DNA from: Verrucomicrobiota bacterium
GTDB taxonomy: Bacteria; Verrucomicrobiota; Verrucomicrobiia; Limisphaerales; DSYF01
Reading direction: 5' to 3'
Assembly (NCBI GenBank): GCA_025457615.1
Contig: JALOTZ010000012.1
Location: 1-62,297, forward strand
DNA length: 62,297 nt
Shown here one piece after another: positions 1-9,643 of the stretch; within the stretch, counting starts at the first letter, position 1; each line of letters begins with the position of its first letter. The notes beneath the pieces are model-generated. The model was given only the letters and a program-made list of their open reading frames with translations, made no database searches and had not been told where the DNA came from. Both the position numbers and the translations under genes were made by a program.

Positions 1-1
1 G

Positions 2-901
2 AAGATGGCCAACCCTTGGGACACCATCGAGGAGAAGTTCCCCGTGGGCAGCAAGGTCAAGGGCAAGGTGGTCAACCTCGTGCCCTACGGCGCCTTCGTC
101 GAAATCGAACCCGGCGTCGAGGGATTGGTGCATGTCACCGAGCTTTCCTGGACCAAGCGCATCACCAAGGCCGCGGATGTTCTCAAGGCCGGACAGGAAC
201 TCGAGGCGGTGGTGCTGGGCATCAACCGCACCGAACAGAAGATCTCCCTGGGCGTCCGCCAGCTCGAAGCCAACCCGTGGGATGCCGCCGACGTCAAATA
301 CGCCCCCGGCACCCGCATCAAGGGCGCCGTGCGCAATCTCACCAGCTACGGCGCGTTCGTCGAACTGGAAGCGGGCCTCGACGGCATGATCCATGTGTCC
401 GACGTCTCGTGGACCCGGAAGATCAATCACCCCTCCGAGGTCTTCAAGAAGGGCGACGAGGTGGAGGCCGTGATCTTGGAAGTGGACAAGGCCAATCAGC
501 GGATCGCCCTCGGCGTGAAGCAGCTCGAACTGGATCCCTGGGAGAAAATCGACACCCTCTACAAGGTCGGCGATCTGGTCACCGGCAACGTCACCAAGCT
601 GGCCAGCTTCGGCGCCTTCGTGGGATTGCAGAGCGAGATCGACGGCCTGGTCCACATCTCGCAGATCAGCGAGGAGCGCGTCGAGAAAATCAAGAACGTC
701 CTCAAGGTCGGACAGGAAGTCACGGCGCGCGTCATCAAGATCGACCGCAGCGAACGCCGCATCGGCCTTTCGATCAAGGCCGCGAACTACTCGGAGGAGC
801 AGATCCAGGCCGAGCAGGCCGCCCTCGACGCCCTCAAGCCGGGCGAAGACCTGGTGGCCCTGCAGCACGCCTTCGACGCCGCCGAAATCAACCGGGACTG
901 A
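2..901 (+). CDS. rpsA: 30S ribosomal protein S1, C-terminal part (partial)
   Basis: Binds mRNA on the 30S subunit and helps initiation. The frame runs in from the left edge, so the start and the upstream repeats lie outside the window. Three S1-type OB-fold repeats are visible, beginning near residues 13, 99 and 186 of the visible part. Each has the YGAFVE/FGAFVG signature followed by GLVHV or GMIHV. A short acidic tail follows the third repeat. Bacterial S1 usually has about six repeats, so this is probably the C-terminal half. A strong hairpin lies 26 bases after the stop codon. Other S1-repeat proteins exist, but the repeat spacing (about 87 residues) and the NPWD/DPWE linkers fit RpsA best. 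Confidence 0.93.
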   Translation, partial: KMANPWDTIEEKFPVGSKVKGKVVNLVPYGAFVEIEPGVEGLVHVTELSWTKRITKAADVLKAGQELEAVVLGINRTEQKISLGVRQLEANPWDAADVKYAPGTRIKGAVRNLTSYGAFVELEAGLDGMIHVSDVSWTRKINHPSEVFKKGDEVEAVILEVDKANQRIALGVKQLELDPWEKIDTLYKVGDLVTGNVTKLASFGAFVGLQSEIDGLVHISQISEERVEKIKNVLKVGQEVTARVIKIDRSERRIGLSIKAANYSEEQIQAEQAALDALKPGEDLVALQHAFDAAEINRD

Positions 902-927
902 TTCCAGCCAAGCGGAAACTCACAATC

Positions 928-953
928 AAAGGCGGGCCTCCGGGCCCGCCTTT
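928..953. terminator. Bidirectional intrinsic terminator between rpsA and ccsA
   Basis: An 11-bp perfect stem (AAAGGCGGGCC / GGCCCGCCTTT) with a TCCG loop lies between the convergent ends of rpsA and the cytochrome c maturation gene. The A-run on one side and the T-run on the other allow termination in both directions. Confidence 0.85.
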
Positions 954-984
954 CTTGTTGGGCCGGGCACCGCTTGAAGACGGG

Positions 985-2844
985 TCAGACCGAGGTCGCC
1001 CCATCCACGGTGGGGGTCTCCCGCGAGAAACTCTTCCACATCGACAACGGCAACAGGCCGATGAGGATGACCGCGGCCTGGCTGGCGATGAACAGGATCA
1101 ACCAGCGGAAGGCGGAGTCCATGAACCCATACGAGTGCAGTCCAATCCCCAGCATGTTGACGCCGAACCACGAGAAACTGGTGATGATGTTGCCCACGAT
1201 GGCCATGTTCATCAGGCCCCGCGCCCGGATCAGGCCGCCCCAGCGCGCGTGCAGCATGGTCGCGCACCAGAGCACGATCAGCAGCGCCCCGTTCTCCTTC
1301 GGATCCCAACCCCAGAACCGGCCCCACGATTGGTCCGCCCAGATGCCGCCCAGCACCGTGCCCACAAAGCTGAACAGCGTGGCAAAGCAGATGATCCCAT
1401 AGACCATGCGCGCCAGCCCGTCGGCCGTGGACTTCTTCAGCGAGGCGGTGAACACCCCCCGCAGGATGTAGATGAGCGCCAGGGCGCCCGCCACGAACAT
1501 GGCGGAATAGCCCAGCGTGATGGTGACCACGTGGGTGGCCAGCCAGAAATTCGTGTCCAGCACCGCCCGCATCATTTCCATGGTGTCGCCGCCGATGGCC
1601 AGGTTGTGTGCAATGATCTGGGTGGCAAAACCGATCAGGGAGGCCACCACGATGCCAATGCCATCCCGGTAGATGCGTTCCAGGAGCAACCCAAGCAGGA
1701 CCGCCCCCCAACCAATGAAGATTGCGGACGAGTAAAGATTGGTCACCGGCGGCCGCGCCTCGAGCGCCATCCGCCACACCAACCCCACCGTGTGGAGCAC
1801 CCAGGCGGCGCCCAGGATCCAGACCCCGCCCCGGCGCAACCCTTCGTTCCACCAGAACCAGAAGGACAGCGCCCCGAGCAGCGCAAGCACATACAGCACG
1901 GTGGATTTGTAGAACAACTGGGCGCGATTGAAGGCGTGTTCGGCGCTGCCCTTCCGAAGCGCCTGGGCGTCACTGGCCTTGAGCCGGTCAGCGTATGCGG
2001 TGACAGCCGCGTTAAACCCGGTCGTATCGCCTGCGGCATAGGCGCCGGCCATGCGCGCGTAATGCATCACCGCTTCGGGCACCGCCTGCCCGTGCATCGA
2101 ACTCATCAGCACGGCCCCCACGGTGTCCCAACCCTCCGGCGCAACCTGGGGGTCAGACGGCGGCACAATCCGCACATAGCTCATCCGCGACATCTGATCG
2201 AAAACGGACAGATGCCCGAGCAGACGGTCGAACGCCGCCTGGTCGTATTCCTCCTTGGCCTCGCGGGCGCGCACGGCTCGGACACCGGCGGCCAGGGAGG
2301 CGGCATAGTCCTCGAGATCCGCGACGAATCCCGTCGCGTCCGGAGGCTGCAACGTCGCCTTGAGGCGCTGATACATCCACATCGCGGAAGCGAGCTTGTA
2401 CACGCCGCGCTCGTAGGACGAACGCGCCGCCGCCTCGATCTTCTGCACCCGATCCCCCTCACGCGACAAATCGGCCTGATGTGGCTCGATCTCCGCGAAG
2501 GAGAAGTATTTCTCCTCCTCGGAGAGCTTCAGCAACCCCAGGACATCCCGGTTGTCAATGCGGAACACCTTGCGCTCATCGGCGCGCTTCGGCTGCGTCA
2601 TGAGCTCGAGCAGCCAGTCCATGGCCGGCAATTGGCCGTGCTCGGTGCGCACACTCTGACGGGTGCGGATCTCCAGCAACGCATTCCGCGCCACGGAGTC
2701 GAATGGCTGGATGCGCCCGTTCAACAGCACGGGCAGACGACCGAAGGCGGCGACGTCGAAACCCCGGGCCTTGCGGGGGAACAGGCCGGACGCGGCCCAA
2801 ACCAGACACAACGCGGCCAGGATCCAGGGAAGGGCTTTCTTCAC
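985..2844 (-). CDS. ccsA: Cytochrome c biogenesis protein CcsA with long N-terminal region
   Basis: Heme-handling membrane subunit of the System II (ResB/CcsA) cytochrome c synthetase, which delivers heme to apocytochromes outside the inner membrane. The C-terminal half (about residues 320-610) is strongly hydrophobic with roughly eight membrane segments. It carries the tryptophan-rich WWD-type motif WGRFWGWDPKEN and histidines in ATHVV, LHARWGG and GLHSYG. The first 300 residues are a mostly soluble region after one N-terminal membrane anchor, so the protein (619 aa) is about twice the size of a minimal CcsA. It overlaps the end of resB by 4 bases (ATGA), so the two are probably translationally coupled. 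The stop faces the bidirectional terminator shared with rpsA. Confidence 0.9.
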   Translation of the reverse strand: MKKALPWILAALCLVWAASGLFPRKARGFDVAAFGRLPVLLNGRIQPFDSVARNALLEIRTRQSVRTEHGQLPAMDWLLELMTQPKRADERKVFRIDNRDVLGLLKLSEEEKYFSFAEIEPHQADLSREGDRVQKIEAAARSSYERGVYKLASAMWMYQRLKATLQPPDATGFVADLEDYAASLAAGVRAVRAREAKEEYDQAAFDRLLGHLSVFDQMSRMSYVRIVPPSDPQVAPEGWDTVGAVLMSSMHGQAVPEAVMHYARMAGAYAAGDTTGFNAAVTAYADRLKASDAQALRKGSAEHAFNRAQLFYKSTVLYVLALLGALSFWFWWNEGLRRGGVWILGAAWVLHTVGLVWRMALEARPPVTNLYSSAIFIGWGAVLLGLLLERIYRDGIGIVVASLIGFATQIIAHNLAIGGDTMEMMRAVLDTNFWLATHVVTITLGYSAMFVAGALALIYILRGVFTASLKKSTADGLARMVYGIICFATLFSFVGTVLGGIWADQSWGRFWGWDPKENGALLIVLWCATMLHARWGGLIRARGLMNMAIVGNIITSFSWFGVNMLGIGLHSYGFMDSAFRWLILFIASQAAVILIGLLPLSMWKSFSRETPTVDGATSV

Positions 2845-3989
2845 GGGCGAACCTTTCGCTTGAGGAACGGAACCAGGTGAATCAGGAACTGCACCACCAG
2901 GCCCACGGACACCAGCGCGCAGGACAGGTAGGGCGTCAGCCAGGACGGGTTCCGCACCACCTGCAGCACGCTGCCCAGGTTGTCGGTGTCAAAGCTGGCC
3001 TGGTAAAAGGTGGCGCCGTCATAGCGCAACGGGTTGTTCATATATATGAGCACCTCGCGATCCTCGCCCTTGGCCGGATGCTGGAGCCGCACCCGGCTGG
3101 AGAAGTTCCGGGGAATCTCCGTGCCGGGATACTTGTCGTGCGTGAAATCCAGCAGGGTGATCGAATACGGCTTGTACTCCCGCCTCGGCCGCATGGCCAA
3201 CTCGTAGGTCTTGCCGTTGATCAAGACCGGCTGGGGTTGGTCGATGTACTCCGAGGCCAGCCAGGTTCCCTCCGGCGCGCCCCGCCCCTTCAGCTCAAAA
3301 ATCACACTCGGCACATCCCGCCGGTCCATCTCCGTCACGTGTGGCAGCTCGCGCGCCAGGATGGAGGCGCCGAAGCCGAGCGTGGCCGCCGCCGGGTGCA
3401 TCGATCCCTCCGGGAGCCGCTCCAGGGACGAGTTGCGGAAGTACTGGCGCACCACCAAGGTCAGATCAGAGCCCGGCAGCGGAACGGCCCCGCCCTTCTT
3501 CAACCGCCATTCCGGTACCGCAATGACCCGCTCCGTCTCGGCGCCTGACCGCTCGATCAACACCACCTCGGCCTCGCGCGGCCGTTCGGAGTAGTTCCTG
3601 GTCTCGCCCTCGCGCAGGTGCATCATGCTTTCGACCGAAAGCAGATCGGTGAGCAGTTGACCGACAAACAGGAGGATCAGCCCGAGGTGGATCAGCCAGA
3701 TGCCGGACTTGTTCGCGGAAAACGCGAACCGCCGGAAAGCCACCACCGTGAGGTTGACCAGCAGCAGACCCCCGACCAGGTAGCCGCCGGGAAACACCGG
3801 GATGCGGATGCCCGAATCGCCCGGCGCCCAGTAAACGAAGAAGCGGCGGAAGAAGTCGTTCTGGGCCTGATACAGCCCGAGCTCGACCTGCGCGACGGTG
3901 CCGACGAAGACGAGGACCAACGCCAGCACGAGGCACACGACCGTGAGCCGCAGCGAGGAGAAGAAATCGATCAGACCTTTGAGCGACAT
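2841..3989 (-). CDS. resB: Cytochrome c biogenesis protein ResB
   Basis: Partner of CcsA in System II cytochrome c maturation, thought to present reduced apocytochrome to the heme channel. The 382-aa product has the expected ResB topology: three membrane segments in the first ~125 residues, a large extracytoplasmic domain and a fourth membrane segment near the C terminus (LSCALVSVGLVVQFL). The motif ATFYQASF in the last third is typical of the family. It is the middle gene of a three-gene unit: the lipoprotein stop lies 2 bases upstream and ccsA overlaps the 3' end by 4 bases. Confidence 0.9.
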   Translation of the reverse strand: MSLKGLIDFFSSLRLTVVCLVLALVLVFVGTVAQVELGLYQAQNDFFRRFFVYWAPGDSGIRIPVFPGGYLVGGLLLVNLTVVAFRRFAFSANKSGIWLIHLGLILLFVGQLLTDLLSVESMMHLREGETRNYSERPREAEVVLIERSGAETERVIAVPEWRLKKGGAVPLPGSDLTLVVRQYFRNSSLERLPEGSMHPAAATLGFGASILARELPHVTEMDRRDVPSVIFELKGRGAPEGTWLASEYIDQPQPVLINGKTYELAMRPRREYKPYSITLLDFTHDKYPGTEIPRNFSSRVRLQHPAKGEDREVLIYMNNPLRYDGATFYQASFDTDNLGSVLQVVRNPSWLTPYLSCALVSVGLVVQFLIHLVPFLKRKVRP

Positions 3990-3991
3990 GG

Positions 3992-5083
3992 CTAGAAGCG
4001 TGCGGCCTTCACGAACGCGAGGAATTCATCGGTCTTCGCCTGCACCACGGGGACCGGGCCGGTCATCTTGAAAAACCACGTCTCGGTGGGTAGGGTCACA
4101 ATCACCGTCAGCATCCGCGCCGGTACGCCCGACTTGAGATCGGTGCCCTCCAACTGGACGAGCTTGGCCTCGACACTCCCCGCCTTGACGTCCTGGAGCA
4201 ATGCGGCCAGCCCGGCTTCATCCACCGGCCCCAGGTTCAATTGTCCGCGCCAGCGATTCACGTTCGGCAGCAGACCGCCCGCCGACCCGCCCAGCATGCT
4301 GACGGTGACCTCGGCACTCGCCCCGTCTTCCCCGGCCACTCGATACTTGGCCAGCAGAAACTGCGTTGCCGGACGTTCCTCCCAGTTTGACGGAGCCTCC
4401 CAGCGTTTCCCATCTGAAGGCGCCGTGGCCGCCATCGGAGGCATGGACACCGGCGCCGGTGCTCCCGCCGGTTCGGGCGCGGTGAATTCAACACCTTTCA
4501 AAAAGTTCAGGAAGGCGTCCTTCTGGCCGGTGACCACGGCGTCATGGCCGATCAGTTTGAAGAAGAAGTTGACCCCGTCGCGGTTCGCCGCGGCGACGAT
4601 GATGCGGGTGGCGACTTCGTTGACCGTGCCCGACATTTCGTACAACTGCCCCTCCACGCCGCCAATCTGCACCCGCTCGGGTGGCGTGCCGCCCGTGGCC
4701 TCCAGCTCCGGCAGCCCCAACTGCGAGCGCCACATGTTGACCAACTGCTGATCCGTGCCGGCAAACCCCACCATCGGAATGATGGCCATTTCCGCACTCT
4801 GGTCCTGTGGTGCGGCCAGCGTGAAGGTGGCCAATCGCATGCCGGAGGTCTGCGGGCTTTGCGTCCAGCCGGTTGGCAGCTCACCCCATTTCACCGAAGG
4901 CCACCCCATCCCCATCCCGGTGTGGGGATCCGAACCCGGCCCCTGAGGAGCCGGCGTCTGGCCGGTGGCGGGTTCCTTGGGAATATCATAAGAGGTGACT
5001 TCACCCCGGTCGCAGCCGGCGACCAGAAGGAGTCCGATGGTGGCGGCCGGGAGGCATCTGCCAACCAGCAGGGTCTTGAGCAT
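3992..5083 (-). CDS. Lipoprotein with internally duplicated domain, next to ResB/CcsA
   Basis: Function unknown. The ATG at 5083 gives a lipoprotein signal peptide ending in the lipobox LLVAGC; an in-frame GTG nine bases further upstream would add three residues. The mature part has two related halves. Each has an AE-(M/V) strand, an (M/R)WR-Q-LGL or RWRGQLNL segment, then FFFKLIG or WFFKMTG, and ends in an F-NFLKG or F-AFVKA helix. They look like a tandem duplication of a domain of about 140 residues joined by a Pro/Ala-rich linker. The stop lies 2 bases before resB, so it is almost certainly co-transcribed with the cytochrome c maturation genes. A role in apocytochrome or heme handling is inferred from position only. 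Confidence 0.8.
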   Translation of the reverse strand: MLKTLLVGRCLPAATIGLLLVAGCDRGEVTSYDIPKEPATGQTPAPQGPGSDPHTGMGMGWPSVKWGELPTGWTQSPQTSGMRLATFTLAAPQDQSAEMAIIPMVGFAGTDQQLVNMWRSQLGLPELEATGGTPPERVQIGGVEGQLYEMSGTVNEVATRIIVAAANRDGVNFFFKLIGHDAVVTGQKDAFLNFLKGVEFTAPEPAGAPAPVSMPPMAATAPSDGKRWEAPSNWEERPATQFLLAKYRVAGEDGASAEVTVSMLGGSAGGLLPNVNRWRGQLNLGPVDEAGLAALLQDVKAGSVEAKLVQLEGTDLKSGVPARMLTVIVTLPTETWFFKMTGPVPVVQAKTDEFLAFVKAARF

Positions 5084-5190
5084 GTGATTCACGCGCTGCT
5101 TTCTAGCTTATCGGATCAATGGAAGCAAATGATACAAGTCAAATCCCGGGGATACTACCGGGAAAGTCGAACGGTCAGGCACGGCCACAC

Positions 5191-5430
5191 CCGGACCGCG
5201 GGTCCGCGACCCGGAGCAGCCACGAGGCTCCAGCCGCCCATCTCCAATCCGAAGATCTCCCGCACCCGTGCCGCCGCTGCGGCTCACGGAGCCGCGCCCC
5301 CCACAACGGACCGCGAGTCCACGACTCGCAGCAGTCACAAAGCTCCCGAAGCCCACGATCAGATTGCAGGCCATCCGCACCTCCGGCGCCGCTGCGGCTC
5401 ACGGAGCCGCGCCCCGGACCGCGACTCGCG
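5191..5430. repeat. 115-bp tandem repeat with two conserved hairpins
   Basis: This fills most of the gap between rho and the lipoprotein gene. Two units, beginning near 5191 and 5306, repeat with an exact period of 115 bp, followed by the start of a third. Each unit has hairpin B (5198-5214 GCGGGTC-CGC-GACCCGG; 5313-5329 GCGAGTC-CAC-GACTCGC), then AGCAGYCAC and RGCTCC. Hairpin A follows 81 bases after the start of B (5279-5295 and 5394-5410, both GCGGCTC-ACG-GAGCCGC). The third unit keeps only the beginning (GGACCGCGACTCGCG). An inverted relative lies at 44178-44274. The rest of the gap shows no gene. Confidence 0.8.
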
Positions 5431-5434
5431 ACGG

Positions 5435-6979
5435 CTACGCCACTCCCATGGAGAGCAGGAACTCGATGTTGCTCCTGGTCTTGCCGAGCTTGCCCAGCAG
5501 CAGTTCCATCGCCTCGACGGGCGGAACGCCGGTGAGCGCGCGGCGCAGGACCACCACACGGGATGCCTCGTCGGGGTGATAAAGCAGCTCCTCCTTGCGC
5601 GTGCCGGACCGCTCGATGTTGATCGAGGGGAAGATGCGCCGGTCCACCAGCGCGCGGTCGAGGTGCACCTCCATGTTGCCGGTGCCCTTGAACTCCTCGA
5701 AGATCACCTCGTCCATGCGTGAGCCGGTGTCCACCAGCGCCGTGGCCATGATGGTGAGCGACCCGCCCTCCTCGATGTTGCGCGCGGCGCCAAAGAAACG
5801 CTTTGGCTTGTGGAGCGCGTTGGCATCGACACCGCCGGACAGAATCTTGCCGGAGTGGGGCTGCACGGTGTTGTAGGCGCGGGCCAGGCGGGTGATGGAA
5901 TCGAGCAGGATCACCACATCGCGCTTGTGTTCGACCATGCGCTTGGCCTTCTCGCTGACCATCTCGGCCACCTGCACGTGCCGCTCGGGCGGTTCATCGA
6001 AGGTGGAACTGATCACTTCGGCGCCACGACAGGTCCGCTCCATGTCGGTGACTTCCTCGGGCCGCTCGTCGATGAGCAGGATGAACAGGTAAGCCTCCGG
6101 GTTGTTCTTCAGGATGGCGTTGGCCAGCTTCTGCATCAGCACCGTCTTGCCGGTGCGCGGCGGCGCCACGATCAATCCGCGCGTGCCCTTGCCGATCGGG
6201 CACACGAGATCGAGCACCCGCGTGCTGAGTTCCTCGGCCACGGTCTCCAGGAGGAACCGCCGGTCCGGAAACAACGGGGTGAGGTTGTCGAAATGGGTCT
6301 TGTCCCGCGCCTTCTCCGGATCCCCGCCGTCCACCGCCTCGACCTTGAGCAGGGCGAAGAACCGCTCCTTCTCCTTGGGCGGACGGATCTGGCCGGCAAT
6401 CAGGTTGCCGGTCTGGAGGTCGAAGCGCCGGATTTGCGACGGGGAAACGTAGATGTCTTCCGGGCAGGGCAGGTAGTTGAAGCTTTGGGACCGCAGGAAG
6501 CCGAAGCCCTCGGGCAGCACCTCGAGGACGCCTTCCGAAAACATGACGCCCGACCGTTTGGCGTTTTCCTGGAGGATGTGGAAAATGACCTCGTGCTTGC
6601 GCATCGTGCCGAAGTTCTCGACCCCGAGATCCTTGGCCATCTTGTTCAGGTCAGTCATCGTCATCGCCTGGAGCTTGGCGATGTTCAGCGACGCCGCCAT
6701 GCGGTCCCGTCCGGGCCGACCGGGCCGACCGGCGTGTTCTTCCGCGCTCACGGCCGCCGCTTCCTCCTCCGGCGTGACCACGGGGAATCCGCGTTCAGCC
6801 TCGACCTCCGGAGGGAGCATCGATGGTTCGGCGGTGCCGGGCGAGTTGACGACCTCCTCGGCACGGACGGCGGTTTCGGGGGCGGCTACGTCTGCCGGCG
6901 CGGATTCCTCCGCCGGTTGCGCGGCTGTCGAGCCCTTGGCCTTCTTGGTTTTGGCCCGTCTTGTAGCAACTTTTCGCAT
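5435..6979 (-). CDS. rho: Transcription termination factor Rho
   Basis: Hexameric RNA-dependent ATPase that ends transcription. The core is typical: a Rho N-terminal helical region (about residues 95-140, [18 protein letters not shown]), a cold-shock-like RNA-binding domain with GFGFLR and [10 protein letters not shown], Walker A PPRTGKT (K278), Walker B VVILLD (D360) and the Q-loop region GGVDANAL. An additional N-terminal tail of about 90 residues starts basic and becomes acidic, with an RPGRPGR patch. Such low-complexity extensions are common in Rho outside proteobacteria. At 514 aa it is about 95 residues longer than the E. coli protein. GGGAG stands 9 bases before the ATG. Structured repeats lie directly downstream. 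Confidence 0.97.
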   Translation of the reverse strand: MRKVATRRAKTKKAKGSTAAQPAEESAPADVAAPETAVRAEEVVNSPGTAEPSMLPPEVEAERGFPVVTPEEEAAAVSAEEHAGRPGRPGRDRMAASLNIAKLQAMTMTDLNKMAKDLGVENFGTMRKHEVIFHILQENAKRSGVMFSEGVLEVLPEGFGFLRSQSFNYLPCPEDIYVSPSQIRRFDLQTGNLIAGQIRPPKEKERFFALLKVEAVDGGDPEKARDKTHFDNLTPLFPDRRFLLETVAEELSTRVLDLVCPIGKGTRGLIVAPPRTGKTVLMQKLANAILKNNPEAYLFILLIDERPEEVTDMERTCRGAEVISSTFDEPPERHVQVAEMVSEKAKRMVEHKRDVVILLDSITRLARAYNTVQPHSGKILSGGVDANALHKPKRFFGAARNIEEGGSLTIMATALVDTGSRMDEVIFEEFKGTGNMEVHLDRALVDRRIFPSINIERSGTRKEELLYHPDEASRVVVLRRALTGVPPVEAMELLLGKLGKTRSNIEFLLSMGVA

Positions 6980-7131
6980 GGTTAAAGTCTCCCGTTAGGG
7001 AATGGCTGACAATTGATTCCCCGCCCTGGCAGGGTGGCGGCACGCATTCAAACGCCCGTCCCGTCCGACAGGACCGGACGCATCTGGAGAAAGCCTCGAC
7101 CGGATGGAATTCGTTTGGGCCGCTCGGACCC

Positions 7132-9300
7132 TTAATACGGCAAGGGGAATCTTGCTGTCAGTTCGCGCACACGTTGCCGCACGGTGGCGTGGGTGTCAAC
7201 ATTCTTCAAGTCCCCGAGCACTTCGCTGATCATGTCGGCAATGGCCGCCATTTCAGGCTCGCGCATGCCCCGGGTGGTCACCGCCGGGGTGCCCAGCCGG
7301 ATGCCGCTGGCCTGGAACGGCGAACGGGTCTCGAACGGGATGGTGTTCTTGTTGACCGTGATCCCCGCCTCGTCGAGGGCCAACTGGCAATCCTTGCCCG
7401 TCATGCCCTTGGACCCCACGTCCACAAGCATCAGGTGATTGTCCGTGCCCCCGCTGACCAGCCGGAAACCGTTGCGTTTGAGCCCTTCCGCCAGTGCCGC
7501 CGCATTGGCCACGATCTGCTGTTGGTAGGCCTTGAAGGCCGGCTCCAAGGCTTCCTTGAAGCTCACCGCCTTGGCGGCAATGACGTGCATCAGGGGCCCC
7601 CCCTGGATTCCCGGGAACGCCTGCGAATCAATCGCCTTGGCGTGCTCCGTCCCGCACAGGATCAGCCCGCCGCGCGGACCCCGAAGGGTCTTATGAGTGG
7701 TGGTGGTCACAAAATGGGCGTGGCCCACCGGACTGGGATGAATCCCCGCCGCCACCAGCCCGGCAATGTGCGCAATGTCGGCCAGCAGAAACGCCCCCAC
7801 CTCGCGCGCAATCTGACCCATGCGCGCAAAATCGATCACCCGCGGATAGGCGCTCGCGCCCACCGTGATCATCCGCGGCTTGTGCTCGCGAGCCATCCGG
7901 GCGAGCTGATCGTAATCAATCCGCTCGTTGTCCGGGCTTACGCCGTAATGCACGATCTCGTAGAAGCGTCCCGAGAAATTCGCCTTGTTCCCGTGGGTCA
8001 GGTGCCCGCCATGGCTGAGGTCCATGGTCAGAAGTTTGTCGCCGGGCTGGAGCACGGCGAAATACACCGCCATATTGGCCTGGCTGCCCGAGTGGGGCTG
8101 GACATTGGCGTGCTCGGCACCAAAGAGCTGCTTGGCGCGGTCGATGGCCAGTTGCTCGGCCACATCGACGTGCTCACATCCGCCATACCAGCGTTTGCCG
8201 GGGTAACCCTCGGCATACTTGTTGGTGAGCACCGATCCCTGCGCCTCCATGACGGCCGGGCTGGTGAAGTTCTCGCTGGCGATCAACTCGATGTTCTCCT
8301 GCTGCCGCCGCCGCTCATTGCTGATCACCTCGGCAATCTCCGGGTCCACCCGCCAGACATGGCTCAGACAACCGCCACCGGCAGATTCCAGCTTGTTGAT
8401 CCGGCGCTCATGCCGCCCACCCTCGAAGGGTTCCTGTAAAAACGCATCCAGGATCGCCACCGCGGTTTCGGACCGCATCTCCCCCGCCAGGCAGACTACA
8501 TTCGCGTTGTTATGGTGCCGGGCGATGATGGCGGTCTCGCGGTCCGACACCAGCGCCGCGCGCACGCCGGGGAATCGGTTGGCCACCATGCTCATCCCGA
8601 TGCCCGTCCGGCAGATCAGCACGCCGGCGTCCGCCATCCCCGAGCACACCAGTTCCGCCACCGTCCTGGCCTGGTCGGGATAATCCACCGACTCGGCGCT
8701 GTGACTGCCGCAGTCTTTGACCGAAACCCCCCGGGCTTGCAGGTGGGTGATGAGGGCCCCCTTGAGCTGGAATCCGCCGTGATCAGCCCCAATGGCAATG
8801 GTGTTCATAAGGTGGCGCGCCGGGCGCGGGATGGTGGTGACAGGCTGCTGTTCAATGAAGTTCAGAAGCGAGGCGATCCCCTGCTCGATCTGGTCGCGAC
8901 AGAGTACATACCGGGCGTAGGACCCGCCAATCGGATCCGAAATGTCCTTCTCGAAAGCATCCAGGGTGTCGTCGAACTCGCGCAATAGAAAGGTCTTGTC
9001 CGCCGCCTGCGGATACAACAGGCCGACCGTGTCCACGTGGCTGTGCGTCATGCCAAAGATGTAGTCCGCCTGCTCCACCATCGCCGCCGTCAGGTACCGG
9101 CTGCGCTGCCCGGAGATGTCCACCCCCAGTTCCTTGAGGGCCTGAACCGCGTGCGTGCTCGCCGGTTGACCGTCAATCGCTCCCAGGCCCGCCGAAAACA
9201 CCCGGTAATTTCCACGCCCTTGAACCGCGCGACGAAACAACCCCTCCGCCATGGGGCTGCGACAGATGTTTCCGGTGCAAACAAACAGGACAGTCTTCAT
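7132..9300 (-). CDS. glyA: Triple fusion: LMW tyrosine phosphatase - ribose-5-P isomerase B - serine hydroxymethyltransferase
   Basis: One uninterrupted frame with three enzyme modules (numbering from the ATG at 9300; an in-frame GTG 36 bases upstream is less likely because phosphatases of this family start close to the P-loop). Residues 1-150 are a low-molecular-weight protein tyrosine phosphatase with the CX5R loop CTGNICR (C8-R14) and the general-acid DP (D122). Residues 165-303 are RpiB, with ADHGGF, a C230 active-site region and the GGRHERR end motif. Residues 313-722 are serine hydroxymethyltransferase with the PLP lysine in TTTHKTLRG (K537), making glycine and methylene-THF from serine. 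In the RpiB part the usual CG(S/T)GIG reads CRTGIG. It is separated from rho by about 150 bp. GlyA is the longest and best preserved module. Confidence 0.92.
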   Translation of the reverse strand: MKTVLFVCTGNICRSPMAEGLFRRAVQGRGNYRVFSAGLGAIDGQPASTHAVQALKELGVDISGQRSRYLTAAMVEQADYIFGMTHSHVDTVGLLYPQAADKTFLLREFDDTLDAFEKDISDPIGGSYARYVLCRDQIEQGIASLLNFIEQQPVTTIPRPARHLMNTIAIGADHGGFQLKGALITHLQARGVSVKDCGSHSAESVDYPDQARTVAELVCSGMADAGVLICRTGIGMSMVANRFPGVRAALVSDRETAIIARHHNNANVVCLAGEMRSETAVAILDAFLQEPFEGGRHERRINKLESAGGGCLSHVWRVDPEIAEVISNERRRQQENIELIASENFTSPAVMEAQGSVLTNKYAEGYPGKRWYGGCEHVDVAEQLAIDRAKQLFGAEHANVQPHSGSQANMAVYFAVLQPGDKLLTMDLSHGGHLTHGNKANFSGRFYEIVHYGVSPDNERIDYDQLARMAREHKPRMITVGASAYPRVIDFARMGQIAREVGAFLLADIAHIAGLVAAGIHPSPVGHAHFVTTTTHKTLRGPRGGLILCGTEHAKAIDSQAFPGIQGGPLMHVIAAKAVSFKEALEPAFKAYQQQIVANAAALAEGLKRNGFRLVSGGTDNHLMLVDVGSKGMTGKDCQLALDEAGITVNKNTIPFETRSPFQASGIRLGTPAVTTRGMREPEMAAIADMISEVLGDLKNVDTHATVRQRVRELTARFPLPY

Positions 9301-9643
9301 CAACAATTCAAGGCCCACGGAGATTCCGCTCTCCACTGGGGGGCGTCAACCCAGAATCTCGCGTGAAATCCCAATCCAGAATCCCTCCTCGAACAACCAT
9401 GCCGCGTGCGGCGCGAAGTCTGGGATGTTGAAGGCTGATCGCTCCAGGCGGAAACAGCGGTCAATTCATCCCGGCCTTGCCAGCTCAGCCGACGGTCAAA
9501 GATTGGCAAGACAGGGTGAGACAATGGAGCAGGCGGGTGGGAGAAACGACGGCAGAACCTCAGCATCGGACAAAAAGGGTTTTGTTCGGCTGGGGCAAGC
9601 AACCGCAAGACCGACTATGAACCTGGGAATTCTCTCTCGATGG

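Noticed and set aside
16-2880. Very long open frame (about 950 codons) crossing rpsA and antisense to ccsA
   Set aside because: It is out of frame with rpsA and antisense to a well-supported membrane protein gene. It crosses a strong terminator and has no recognisable domain. Long stop-free shadows are expected in GC-rich DNA.
7132-9300. Phosphatase and isomerase segments considered as separate overlapping genes before glyA
   Set aside because: No stop codon separates them and linkers are short, so one gene is the simplest reading. Internal starts such as the ATG before [11 protein letters not shown] (about residue 165) cannot be excluded.
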